From the NCBI RefSeq assembly GCF_002831645.1, contig NZ_CP025117.1:62001-126000 (forward strand): a stretch of 64,000 nt of DNA. Reading direction: 5' to 3'. Position 1 is the first letter of the stretch; each line of letters opens with the position of its first letter. The position numbers and the translations under genes were made by a program. This DNA is from Olleya sp. Bg11-27. GTDB lineage: Bacteria; Bacteroidota; Bacteroidia; Flavobacteriales; Flavobacteriaceae. Shown piece by piece: positions 8,883 through 17,602 of the stretch. The notes under the pieces are model-generated. The model saw only the letters and a program-made list of their open reading frames with translations. It made no database searches and had not been told where the DNA came from.

Positions 8883-11800
8883 TTAAAATTCTACGTTTAA
8901 GCCTACAGAAACCGTTTGGTTAATTGGCGACCCTCCTCTTTGATACCCGTAAGTAGTACCAGAAGTTTCATCAATAGATTCAGGATTCCAACCTGTATAG
9001 CCATCTGCAGTAAAATACATTAAATTTTGACCTGATATATATAATCGAAGTTTATTCACTTGTAATTTTTCAACTACATCACGAGGTAAGTTATAACCGA
9101 TATTTATTGTTCTTAAAGCAACATACGACGCATCTTGAACAATAGAATTTGTGAATATTTTCTCTTTAATAAATTCTTGATTAGGAGTACTAGAAATAAA
9201 GTCTTGAGCAGAATTAAAATGGTTGAACAAATATTGATCTGCCATATTTCTAACTTGCGCACCATGACTTCCCTGAAACATAAAAGAAAAGTCAAAATTG
9301 TAAATTTTAAAATCATTTGATAAACTCCACACTAAATCTGGATAAGGATTACCTAAAATAGTTTTATCATCATCATCAATTATACCATCTCCATTTAAAT
9401 CTTTTACATACACATCTTGAGCCTGACCTCCAAGCGGGTGATACGGATCACTTAAATACTCTAAAGGAATTTCTGAGTCTACAACCCATCCATAAAAAGA
9501 AGAAATTGGCTGCCCTTCTAAGTTAACCCATTCTGCAGCACGCTTTGAATCTACATTTTGTATCTGACCATTAGAATCTGCAAAATCAACTAACTCATTT
9601 TCATTTTTAGAAGCTATCAAAGTCGTATTCCATGAGAAATTTTCATTAGACACATTACGAGAACGTAATTCCAATTCGATACCACTATTTTTCACCTTTC
9701 CAAGGTTAACTAAAGCACTAGTAAATCCTGTTGTAGCCGATACTGGATTATTCAATAACAATTGATCACTTGTTCTATTATAATAATCTAAAGATCCTGT
9801 TATAACATTATTTGCAAAACCAAAATCTATACCTGGATTAAATTCAACTAAACGTTCCCATTGCAAGTCTTCATTCGCAATATTAATCGGATTATACGCA
9901 TTAGTTATATTACCATTCACTACGGCTGTAGATGGGTCTAACAAAGAATATGAAGGGTAGAAATCTACTTGATTGTTATTTGTGTCTAATGCATTACTCC
10001 CTGTAAAACCATAACTAGCACGTAACTTTAATGTACTAATAAAATCACTTTCTTCCAAAAAGCTTTCATTACTAACTATCCATCCAGCAGAAAAAGCTGG
10101 GAAATTTCCAAATTTATTGTTTGCACCAAAAATTGAACTTCCATCTCTTCTAAAACTAACAGATGCTAAATACTTATTATTGAAAGCATAATTAGCTCTT
10201 GCAAACATAGAAAACAAAACATCCTCATACTCTTCAGAACTAAAGTCTATAATTGAAGTTGCTGCAGATATAGTCTGTAATTTATCTGATGTAAAACCAT
10301 TTCCTGATATTGCATCATTACTATATTTCCAACGCTCTGTAGCCATACCCCCCACAAACGAGATTTCATGATTTCCTAAAGATTTATCATATGCAAAATA
10401 CCCATCTAAAGATCCATGCACTCTTTTTTCATTAAATAAATCTAATTGTGCTGCAGCAGCTCCATTTCTACTAGCTTGCACACCTTGCCATCTACGTCTC
10501 TTAGTATATTGAATATCTCCACCTCCTGTTAATTTAAAACTTAGTGCATCACTGATATCATATTTACCATATACGCTACCAAATATTTTAAACTTATTAT
10601 CCGTACGATCACGTTCTAATATTTTTGCCGCAGGGTTTGTATTAGATGTATTACTAATACTTGTACCTCCTGAAGCTAATGGAGTACCAGTAGCTAAGTC
10701 ATAATTATCAAACATACGTTGTTGAGCATAGTCTCCGATTTGAGCATCAGCATAAACACCGCCATCTCTTAATCTATTTACAAATTGAATACTATGTTCG
10801 TCCAAATACACTGGCAACCAAGAAGGCTGACGTAGAATATCATGAGTAGAACCGTCAAAACGACGTCTATCAGTAACAGACGGAGTTAAATTTACACCAA
10901 AGGAAAACTTATCATTTAACTGTGTATCTACTTTTAACTTAAGACTGTATTTTTTATAATCATCAGTTAACAAAACCCCCTCATCATGTAAGTAACTTAG
11001 AGCCGTACTAAATTTTGTTTTTTTACTTCCTCCTCTAGCTGCAAAAGAATGACTAGTGATATTACCACCATCAAAAATTATATCTTGCCAATTAGTATTA
11101 TCTCCTAATAATTGCTTGTATTTGGTTCTATCAGAATTAGTTCCAGTTGCTGCCAATTCTGCTGCTGCAGTTTCAGCCACAGAAAAAGTATAGGCATCAC
11201 TATGCTTAGCTTGCTTAAACCCAGTAAAGGTGTTATAGCTAAATTTCGTCTTACCCTCTTTACCATCTTTAGTTGAAATCATTATAATACCATTCGCACC
11301 ACGAGATCCGTAAATAGAGGTTGATGCAGCATCTTTTAAAACCTCAAAAGATTTTACATCATTCATATCTAACGACCCTAAATAATCGCTATCAACAACC
11401 AAACCATCGACAACAATTAAAGGTGTAGAACTACCTGTAATCGAACCAGCACCACGAATTGTAATTGTTGGAGCAGATCCCGCCGAACCATCGGTTGACT
11501 GAATATTAACACCAGAAACCTGACCTACAAGTGCATCATCAACACGAGCTACAGCAATATCCTCTAAATCTTCATTGACGACTTTAGAAATAGCCCCAGT
11601 TAAATGACTCTTTTTTCGTGTTCCGTACCCAACAACAACAACTTCTTCTAAGGTATTAGCATCTACACTTAATGACACGTCAATTATCTTTTGATCACCA
11701 ACTACAACCGTCTGAGCTGTGTAACCTATGTATGAGAATTGTAAAACATCTCCAGACTTCACTTGTATTTGATACTGACCATCAAAATCTGTACTTGCAC

Positions 11801-11957
11801 CATTACTGGTTCCTACAACAACAACATTAACATTGGGTAATGGCATGTTGTACTCCGCGTCAACCACTGTTCCGTTTATTGTCACACCGTCTTGAGCAAA
11901 AGCAGCAATACACATGAAGAGCATTGCAAATAGTGCTGATTTAGCTTTTAAATTCAT
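8883..11957 (-). CDS. susC: SusC-like TonB-dependent outer-membrane transporter
   Basis: 1024 aa. After a Sec signal ending AFAQ there is a CarboxypepD-regulatory-like domain (VTINGTVVDAEYNMPLPNVN), the EEVVVVGYGTRKKSHLTGAI segment typical of SusC, and a plug domain with YGSRGANGIIMISTKDG. The remainder is a large 22-strand-type barrel ending in an aromatic residue (NVEF). It energises uptake of glycan oligomers via TonB, here predicted to be alginate. It is first in the operon, with an unusually long (about 200-base) structured leader and tandem operators at its promoter. Confidence 0.96.
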   Translation of the reverse strand: MNLKAKSALFAMLFMCIAAFAQDGVTINGTVVDAEYNMPLPNVNVVVVGTSNGASTDFDGQYQIQVKSGDVLQFSYIGYTAQTVVVGDQKIIDVSLSVDANTLEEVVVVGYGTRKKSHLTGAISKVVNEDLEDIAVARVDDALVGQVSGVNIQSTDGSAGSAPTITIRGAGSITGSSTPLIVVDGLVVDSDYLGSLDMNDVKSFEVLKDAASTSIYGSRGANGIIMISTKDGKEGKTKFSYNTFTGFKQAKHSDAYTFSVAETAAAELAATGTNSDRTKYKQLLGDNTNWQDIIFDGGNITSHSFAARGGSKKTKFSTALSYLHDEGVLLTDDYKKYSLKLKVDTQLNDKFSFGVNLTPSVTDRRRFDGSTHDILRQPSWLPVYLDEHSIQFVNRLRDGGVYADAQIGDYAQQRMFDNYDLATGTPLASGGTSISNTSNTNPAAKILERDRTDNKFKIFGSVYGKYDISDALSFKLTGGGDIQYTKRRRWQGVQASRNGAAAAQLDLFNEKRVHGSLDGYFAYDKSLGNHEISFVGGMATERWKYSNDAISGNGFTSDKLQTISAATSIIDFSSEEYEDVLFSMFARANYAFNNKYLASVSFRRDGSSIFGANNKFGNFPAFSAGWIVSNESFLEESDFISTLKLRASYGFTGSNALDTNNNQVDFYPSYSLLDPSTAVVNGNITNAYNPINIANEDLQWERLVEFNPGIDFGFANNVITGSLDYYNRTSDQLLLNNPVSATTGFTSALVNLGKVKNSGIELELRSRNVSNENFSWNTTLIASKNENELVDFADSNGQIQNVDSKRAAEWVNLEGQPISSFYGWVVDSEIPLEYLSDPYHPLGGQAQDVYVKDLNGDGIIDDDDKTILGNPYPDLVWSLSNDFKIYNFDFSFMFQGSHGAQVRNMADQYLFNHFNSAQDFISSTPNQEFIKEKIFTNSIVQDASYVALRTINIGYNLPRDVVEKLQVNKLRLYISGQNLMYFTADGYTGWNPESIDETSGTTYGYQRGGSPINQTVSVGLNVEF

Positions 11958-12035
11958 AATTAATTTTTAAGTTTTTAGTTAATTAATTTAGTTTCACTAA
12001 AAACACAAACATTAGGCGAGTAACAATTTGTTTGT

Positions 12036-12130
12036 TACTTTTGTGATGTTATGTTTTTAACATAATTACTTCCCGTCAAAGAAGTGTTTTTTTTTTTAAA
12101 AGGATAGATTTTTTAATCTGTCCTTTTTTT
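12036..12130 (+). ncRNA. Candidate antisense small RNA opposite the susC leader
   Basis: A plus-strand hairpin (12098-12110 with 12115-12127, one G-U pair) is followed by seven T, a good terminator only in the plus direction, yet no plus-strand gene precedes it. An exact TAnnTTTG element, TACTTTTG, lies at 12036-12043, although no clear -33 TTG is seen. An RNA of about 80 nt would be antisense to the susC 5' leader, recalling PUL-associated antisense RNAs of Bacteroides such as DonS. The coordinates run from the -7 box to the last T. This is a prediction. Confidence 0.35.
12098..12130 (+). terminator. Plus-strand terminator hairpin in the susC leader region
   Basis: The 13-bp stem has a TTTT loop and a T7 tail on the plus strand. 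On the minus strand the same hairpin has a C-A mismatch and only four T before an A-run. The asymmetry favours plus-strand termination over susC attenuation. Confidence 0.55.
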
Positions 12131-12154
12131 ATGGTTTTAACCCAATAAATATAA

Positions 12155-12179
12155 TTGGTTTACCAGATTGGTTTACCAA
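12155..12179. promoter_or_regulatory. Tandem operator upstream of susC
   Basis: TTGGTTTACCAG (12155-12166) and TTGGTTTACCAA (12168-12179) repeat at 13 bp. Each is close to the UxuR/ExuR-type FadR-family operator TTGGTATACCAA. The second site overlaps the -7 element of the susC promoter, so bound protein would block transcription. The GntR protein of this locus is the likely binder. Confidence 0.8.
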
Positions 12180-12206
12180 ATATATATAAATATTTGTTAA
12201 TTACAA
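12177..12206 (-). promoter_or_regulatory. susC operon promoter
   Basis: Reading the minus strand, TTG (12206-12204) is followed after exactly 19 bases by TATATTTG (12184-12177), a full match to the Bacteroidota primary-sigma consensus. Transcription would begin near 12170, giving a leader of about 200 nt. Confidence 0.8.
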
Positions 12207-12447
12207 CGTTTTCGTGATTTTTCTATGTTAAAAAACCACATGTTTAAGTTAAAATAGTGGAGAATCACTTAGAAAACAAGCGTTTCATTGCTATTCTATA
12301 AAGTCTTCATATACAAGACTAAACAGATTTATCAAAATTATTACTTGACACTAATTACTTCATTTGGCAAAATAGTTTGAATTTTCACTCAACTTATGAG
12401 TCAAATAAAACCGATTTTAACGTTTCGCACTAGTCAGTCAATTCACT

Positions 12448-12822
12448 TTACTTCTTATCTCCAAAATAAGAGACCTCAGCTCCGCTTAAAAAATCTTCTC
12501 TTACAGGACTGAATGTATCTATCAACTCACCTTCTTCTAAACATACAGCACTGTGTAATAAATTGGGCTCGATATATACACCATCTCCAGCTTCTACAAT
12601 TTGTTTTACGCCATCAATTTCAAATTCGAATTTACCGGAAACACAGTAAGTTGCTTGCGTATGAAAATGTTGATGCGGTGCGCCTAATGCACCCTCGTCA
12701 AATTTTACTCTGACCATCATAATTTGATTATCATAACCTAAAAATTTTCTTGATACGCCACCACCAAGCACTTCCCATTCCATGTCTTTTGTAATGACGT
12801 ATTTTTCACTAGATCGATTCAT
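12448..12822 (-). CDS. kdgF: KdgF-type cupin, uronate ring-opening (linearising) protein
   Basis: A single-domain cupin of 124 aa. The metal-binding cluster His50, His52, His54 and Gln56 (APHQHFHTQ) and the second-motif His90 (PNLLHS) are visible. KdgF converts the cyclic 4,5-unsaturated monouronate released by exolytic lyases into its linear ketone (DEH) and is regularly found in alginate and pectin loci. It follows the PL17 gene by 24 bases and ends the PL6-PL17-kdgF operon. Confidence 0.92.
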   Translation of the reverse strand: MNRSSEKYVITKDMEWEVLGGGVSRKFLGYDNQIMMVRVKFDEGALGAPHQHFHTQATYCVSGKFEFEIDGVKQIVEAGDGVYIEPNLLHSAVCLEEGELIDTFSPVREDFLSGAEVSYFGDKK

Positions 12823-12846
12823 TTTTTTATTTATTTAAGGATTAAT

Positions 12847-15138
12847 TTATTCAAAGTAATAAGCACCACTCCATTGATAATCAACACCATTGATTTTTAA
12901 AGCATGCTTTGCTTCTTCTGAAGCATTTTTATTTGCTGTTATAAAAAGTTTAGTAACACTGTTTATATTAGTTATTGCAATTGCGGTATATTCTTCAGTA
13001 TCTAAAATAACTTTCAATTCTTTTATATTACTATTTGAATTTACAGCAGATTCTGAAACAGGACTATAACTACCATGTGCTTCTATAGTGGACACAAAAA
13101 GTGTGTTCTTAGTGTTTTTTCGTCTTAATAACAATGCAGGGTCCCGACGTAAATTAAACTCAGGATCGTTTGCTCCTATTCTAGTAAACAACAAGTCATC
13201 ATTAGTATTAGTCACCGTGGTTAACGTATAAAACTTACGATTATTTAACCACGAAAATTTACTATTAACATCAGAAGCTTTAGCAGTCGCCTCCACATAT
13301 AAATGTTGATACCCATTTTTACTTCCTAATGGCTTTAACGTTTCTGGTGTTTTGTATTCAAAATTTGTAGCTAATACTTGACCAAAAAAGTAATATGGGA
13401 AATCATATTGATTGATTTTATTGGATACAATTTTCATAATATCCAACACATATGGTTTTTCGAAATCTGGATCTTTGATAATTGCCATAGTACGAAGCAT
13501 TTCTGTCCCGGGATAAGCATTCACCTCTTTTGCACTAACAACTTGTACACTCTGATTGTCCGAAGAAAAATAGTGTAGTACGGAATGGTTTTTACTTCCT
13601 ATTTCATACTTCCCGTTAAAATGAGACGTTTCATTTTGTGTTACAGTATTATGTGCTATAGTTTGTTTTGCCCAGGTCTTATTTTCCTTTAGATAGTTCC
13701 CACCTCCCTTTTGTTCAATATTTACAAAACGTGCTAAACCATAATCCTGAATAACTTCTTCACCATTTTCATATAAAGAATATGATAATTTATCATAATG
13801 ACCATGACTAGACCCCTGAGCTGCATATTTAAAAACAAGTTCTAATTCTTCATTTCTCAAAATACCAACACCTCCTTGTGTTCCATTTGGTCCATCAGAT
13901 AAATTAATCGCCTTTTTATCAAACGGTTGTGCTTCTCCATTTTTAATCCCGAGTGCTACTGCTAACCCCGAATCATCTAATAACACTTTGTCCTGTTTTT
14001 CTGCTACACTTAGTAATCCTGGATTCTGATCTCCAAATTTATATGAAATATCTACAGCCGTAACTAAAGCATCATTATAGTAAGACATTCCTTTTTGACC
14101 ATCATTAAGTGGAAAAAAATCACCATCCGCATCTGATAAATTCAAAAGCGCATTAATCGATTTTAATAACACCCCATCTTTATACTCAAAAATCTTTAAT
14201 TCTGGTTTAACATTATGCAATCCTTCAGCAAAAACTAAAAATGGATACATTGCATAGCGTTGATAATATGGTCCTTCATTATAATAACCATCTGGAGAAA
14301 ATGGTTCTTCTATATTCGCTAAAAAACCAGCTTTACCATCTTTATTTAAAAACCCACCATCATCATCTTTTTCTTTAGTATCTAATTTTAAATCCTTAAT
14401 ACCATATAAAGCACGATCAATTAATTCTTGATCATTCATTACCAAACCAATCATACCCACTGCTGCATTACCCCAAGTACTATGGTTATGCACTCTCTGG
14501 TAAAATTGTGGACTATCTACAGAAATATGATCTGCAAATGGCTTAAATAAATTTGCCTCTAAAGTATTACGTTCTTCTTCAGTCAAATAATTATAAACAC
14601 AATCATAGGCTTGACTCACGTATACTAACCAATTAGCATCGTTTAAACATTGCCAAAACAATTTACCTCTTGCATACGATCTAGTTTTTGGATGCAGTGG
14701 TAATGTTTTATACATAGCCTCATATTGCATCAACATATCCTTTACATATTTAGCATATTTTTCGTCGTCCAAAATCTGATATAATACACCTGCTTTTTGT
14801 AATACAACCATATTACGCTTATGACGCACATGCGTATAACCTCCAGAATAATCTAATGGAATTGGTGTGTCGATTCCTAATGCAATCTCAGCATCTATTT
14901 CTTCTTGCACCGTTTTTAAGGTTCTATCAAAAATAGGAATGCTCCCTAATTGCGCTCTAATATCTTTAACTCCTTGAGCCGTTAAAATCAAATTAGGATG
15001 CATTGTTGTTTTTATTGTTGTCGCGGCTTCCGTTTTACTATTTGTATGCTCTGCATTTTCTTTTTTACAAGAAAATGCAGTCAATACAGTTGCGACTAAA
15101 GCAAATCTTAATATGAAGTTTTTATTAAATGTCATCAT
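12847..15138 (-). CDS. Oligoalginate lyase, polysaccharide lyase family 17
   Basis: 763 aa. A lipoprotein signal ends TAFSC (Cys24). An alpha/alpha-toroid alginate_lyase-type N-half is followed by a heparinase II/III-like C-half. Catalytic-type motifs are RVHNHSTWGN (Asn218, His219), YYNEGPYYQRY (285-295) and GSSHGHYDKL (His445/His447), matching exolytic PL17 enzymes that release monomers from oligoalginate ends. Its ATG overlaps the stop codon of the upstream PL6 gene by one base (TAATG), implying translational coupling. A second ATG follows immediately. It is probably attached to the periplasmic side of the outer membrane. Confidence 0.93.
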   Translation of the reverse strand: MMTFNKNFILRFALVATVLTAFSCKKENAEHTNSKTEAATTIKTTMHPNLILTAQGVKDIRAQLGSIPIFDRTLKTVQEEIDAEIALGIDTPIPLDYSGGYTHVRHKRNMVVLQKAGVLYQILDDEKYAKYVKDMLMQYEAMYKTLPLHPKTRSYARGKLFWQCLNDANWLVYVSQAYDCVYNYLTEEERNTLEANLFKPFADHISVDSPQFYQRVHNHSTWGNAAVGMIGLVMNDQELIDRALYGIKDLKLDTKEKDDDGGFLNKDGKAGFLANIEEPFSPDGYYNEGPYYQRYAMYPFLVFAEGLHNVKPELKIFEYKDGVLLKSINALLNLSDADGDFFPLNDGQKGMSYYNDALVTAVDISYKFGDQNPGLLSVAEKQDKVLLDDSGLAVALGIKNGEAQPFDKKAINLSDGPNGTQGGVGILRNEELELVFKYAAQGSSHGHYDKLSYSLYENGEEVIQDYGLARFVNIEQKGGGNYLKENKTWAKQTIAHNTVTQNETSHFNGKYEIGSKNHSVLHYFSSDNQSVQVVSAKEVNAYPGTEMLRTMAIIKDPDFEKPYVLDIMKIVSNKINQYDFPYYFFGQVLATNFEYKTPETLKPLGSKNGYQHLYVEATAKASDVNSKFSWLNNRKFYTLTTVTNTNDDLLFTRIGANDPEFNLRRDPALLLRRKNTKNTLFVSTIEAHGSYSPVSESAVNSNSNIKELKVILDTEEYTAIAITNINSVTKLFITANKNASEEAKHALKINGVDYQWSGAYYFE

Positions 15139-17486
15139 TAGTTTTTAGCAATAATTCCTATTTCTTTTTTATCTGTCCCTTTTCCTTGTAATGAAGATCC
15201 CTCTAGCAATTGAAATGTTCCTTCCTTAAAGTCAGATTTAATACTATAAAGATTTTCTACATTATATTTCTCGTCTCCAGTAACTTCTATTTCACCAGAC
15301 TTGTAATAGTTATTATTAACGACGTTTACAATTGGCTCTCCTACGACTAAGTGCATTTTTAAACCCTTCGTATTGTTAAAATTATTATTCTGGATATCAT
15401 TTACTTGCACACCATATAAAGACATCGCTGCTTTGTATTTATTTTTCTTACCAAAACCTACATTATTAAATACGTTATGATCGACTTCTAGAAACGGCCC
15501 GAAGGTACTTTCGTCTTTTCCTCCTCTATACAATCTTAAAGCAGCACCTTGCATGTCGGTAACTGTATTGTTTTTCATTAACATATATTCTACATTATAA
15601 GCTCCAATATCATCAGTTTCCTTGTCTAATGCTGCAATATGTCCTGATATATTTTTGAATGTAGAATTTTGAATACTAATTGTATCTGCAAATGTCCCTT
15701 TGGACACTCTCAAGACATCAAAAGAATGATTAACCACCATATCTTTAAACTCGCAATTATCAATAAACAATTTGTAATTATCTAACATAGAATTTTTACT
15801 TGTACTTATCACTGAATTACCTGCGTAATCCGGTGATTTTGTACCATCAAACGATACATTCTCCAAAGATAAACTTCCACCATTCTGGATTTCGAAAGCC
15901 ATCATACGTTCAAATAAAATCGTTGCTTTTTTTGTTCCTGAAGTTTTAAATGTTAAAGGATGATTAATCTGAACCGCTTTAGTAATTAGATAAGTACCAC
16001 CTTCCTCTAATTCTATTATATCACCACCTTCAGAGTCCTTAACAATTTCATACAGCGTATTAATACCAGCTTTAACTTTGATCGTTTTACCAGAATTTAA
16101 AGCAATGTTTGTATCTGCTTTAGAATACCAAGTCGTCCCTGTATTTTCTTTAGTTGCGACATTTGGATTAATAGTAACTTTCGATTTTATTTTATCAGAA
16201 GTTGGTATTAAAAATCCTTGTTCGTTTTTTACTAATCTTATTTCTGCGTTTTCAAAACCGCTAGTAATACTGGTTTTGCCATTTGAACCTAAAAGATTAT
16301 CTTTAAATGTAATGCCACTAATATCATCATACACCGTAAATGTGTCGTCTTTAGTGTCATTATAAAAGATATTTCCTGAAATCTCTGACGTTCTTGGCGC
16401 TTGACTTCTTTCAGAATCACTACCTGCACCTAATTGAATATGATCACAATTTACAAACGTGTTATTATTTAGCTTAGAATCTATAACAGGTACGTAACGA
16501 TTTGGTGGCGAATTTGGCACACCATTCATCATTACAAAAGCACCTCTAAAACGATAGCCCGTTAATCCAACATGGTAATTATTAATTACAGTTTGTGATT
16601 CATTAATGATACGTACACCTCCAGTACTTGGTTTTCCGTTTCCTATAAACACATTCCCATCTACCAAAGTTTCATTTCCATGACGCATGGTTAAGGTTCC
16701 TGTACATTCAAAAAAGGTATTGTATTTAAAAGTATTTTGACACGATTTATTTGAGATAATTTCGTGTTCTCCGTTAGTTCTATCAAAATAGTTAGATTCT
16801 ACTAATGTTTTAGAATTTTCTAATGCCGTATGACTGGTACCAATACGTAATGTTTCTCCACCATTGTTTCCGTAGGTTGGACGTGGTCCGAAATAGTTAT
16901 GATCAATTTTATGATTATTCTTTACACTTTCTTTTGTATCCAAACCGACAATCATAGTCACCCCTAAATTCTTTTTCCCTACAATATGATTGTGATCTAT
17001 ACGATTATTTTTTCCGTAGATAGTGACCCAATAATCTTGTACTTGACGTTCAGGATTATTAAAATTATCAATAACACATTCTGTTAATCTTGTATTATTT
17101 GCTAATTCCTCTCTATTTTTTCTAAATGAAATAACGGCATTTGTTGGTGTATATCCATTTTTAAAAACAAGACCATTAATAATCAAGTGTTCTCCTGCCA
17201 ATTGAAGATTTGAAGCCCCTTCTAGAGTTACCTTCCCTTTAGTTTCCACTGTTAAAGTAATAGGCTTTTCTGTGGTTCCGTGCCCCTCAAAAACCAATTC
17301 CGCATCTTTCCAAACACCATTAGCTAATGTAATTACATCTCCTGGATTTGCGTTTTTAACAGCGTCATTAAACGCTGCTACATCTTTAACTAACAAACCA
17401 TTAGTGCTTGACTCTTTTTCTTTACAAGAAAATATGACAAATAAACAGACGATTAATACTAGCGAAAAGCGTGGTTGTTTTTTCAT
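15138..17486 (-). CDS. Alginate lyase, polysaccharide lyase family 6 (first copy)
   Basis: 782 aa. A lipoprotein signal ends VIFSC (Cys21), followed by a chondroitinase-B-like parallel beta-helix. The PL6 catalytic pair appears as Lys247 (IISNKSCQN) and Arg268 (TLTMRHGNE), with an acidic calcium-site residue at GGETLRIG (Glu211). The C-terminal half, from about residue 455, is a second beta-helix as in long two-domain PL6 enzymes. I chose the ATG at 17486 because the one at 17516 lies inside the tandem operator and upstream of the predicted transcription start. It is the first gene of the PL6-PL17-kdgF operon. Confidence 0.93.
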   Translation of the reverse strand: MKKQPRFSLVLIVCLFVIFSCKEKESSTNGLLVKDVAAFNDAVKNANPGDVITLANGVWKDAELVFEGHGTTEKPITLTVETKGKVTLEGASNLQLAGEHLIINGLVFKNGYTPTNAVISFRKNREELANNTRLTECVIDNFNNPERQVQDYWVTIYGKNNRIDHNHIVGKKNLGVTMIVGLDTKESVKNNHKIDHNYFGPRPTYGNNGGETLRIGTSHTALENSKTLVESNYFDRTNGEHEIISNKSCQNTFKYNTFFECTGTLTMRHGNETLVDGNVFIGNGKPSTGGVRIINESQTVINNYHVGLTGYRFRGAFVMMNGVPNSPPNRYVPVIDSKLNNNTFVNCDHIQLGAGSDSERSQAPRTSEISGNIFYNDTKDDTFTVYDDISGITFKDNLLGSNGKTSITSGFENAEIRLVKNEQGFLIPTSDKIKSKVTINPNVATKENTGTTWYSKADTNIALNSGKTIKVKAGINTLYEIVKDSEGGDIIELEEGGTYLITKAVQINHPLTFKTSGTKKATILFERMMAFEIQNGGSLSLENVSFDGTKSPDYAGNSVISTSKNSMLDNYKLFIDNCEFKDMVVNHSFDVLRVSKGTFADTISIQNSTFKNISGHIAALDKETDDIGAYNVEYMLMKNNTVTDMQGAALRLYRGGKDESTFGPFLEVDHNVFNNVGFGKKNKYKAAMSLYGVQVNDIQNNNFNNTKGLKMHLVVGEPIVNVVNNNYYKSGEIEVTGDEKYNVENLYSIKSDFKEGTFQLLEGSSLQGKGTDKKEIGIIAKN

Positions 17487-17491
17487 ATAAA

Positions 17492-17516
17492 TTGGTTTAC
17501 CAAATTGGTTTACCAA
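17492..17516. promoter_or_regulatory. Tandem operator upstream of the PL6-PL17-kdgF operon
   Basis: Two exact copies of TTGGTTTACCAA (17492-17503 and 17505-17516) lie 13 bp apart directly before the PL6 start codon. The sequence matches the sites before susC and the second PL7 gene. The distal copy overlaps the -7 element. Confidence 0.85.
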
Positions 17517-17543
17517 TATACAAGTTTTTTAATCCTAACCAAA
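17513..17543 (-). promoter_or_regulatory. Promoter of the PL6-PL17-kdgF operon
   Basis: On the minus strand TTTG (17543-17540), a 19-base spacer and TATATTGG (17520-17513) give one deviation from TTTG-N19-TAnnTTTG. The predicted start near 17507 leaves a leader of only about 20 nt, which contains the operator. Confidence 0.65.
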
Positions 17544-17602
17544 ACAATCTATTGACAATTAACTCCAAACTATGCTATTTTGACAACACAAAAAAAACTA
17601 TT

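Larger units (their letters stand above)
11958..12447. other. Intergenic region between kdgF and susC: promoter, operators and structured leader
   Basis: 490 bases without a gene. It contains the susC promoter and tandem operators (12155-12206). It also has several leader hairpins (12020-12038, 12049-12065, 12067-12085, 12098-12127) and a weak 6-bp hairpin at 12302-12320, which may mark the end of the kdgF transcript. I see no further coding signal. Confidence 0.8.

Noticed and set aside
12098-12127. Hairpin in the susC leader as an intrinsic attenuator of susC itself.
   Set aside because: On the minus strand the stem has a C-A mismatch and only four T before an A-run, so it is a poor terminator for susC; the plus-strand reading is clearly better.
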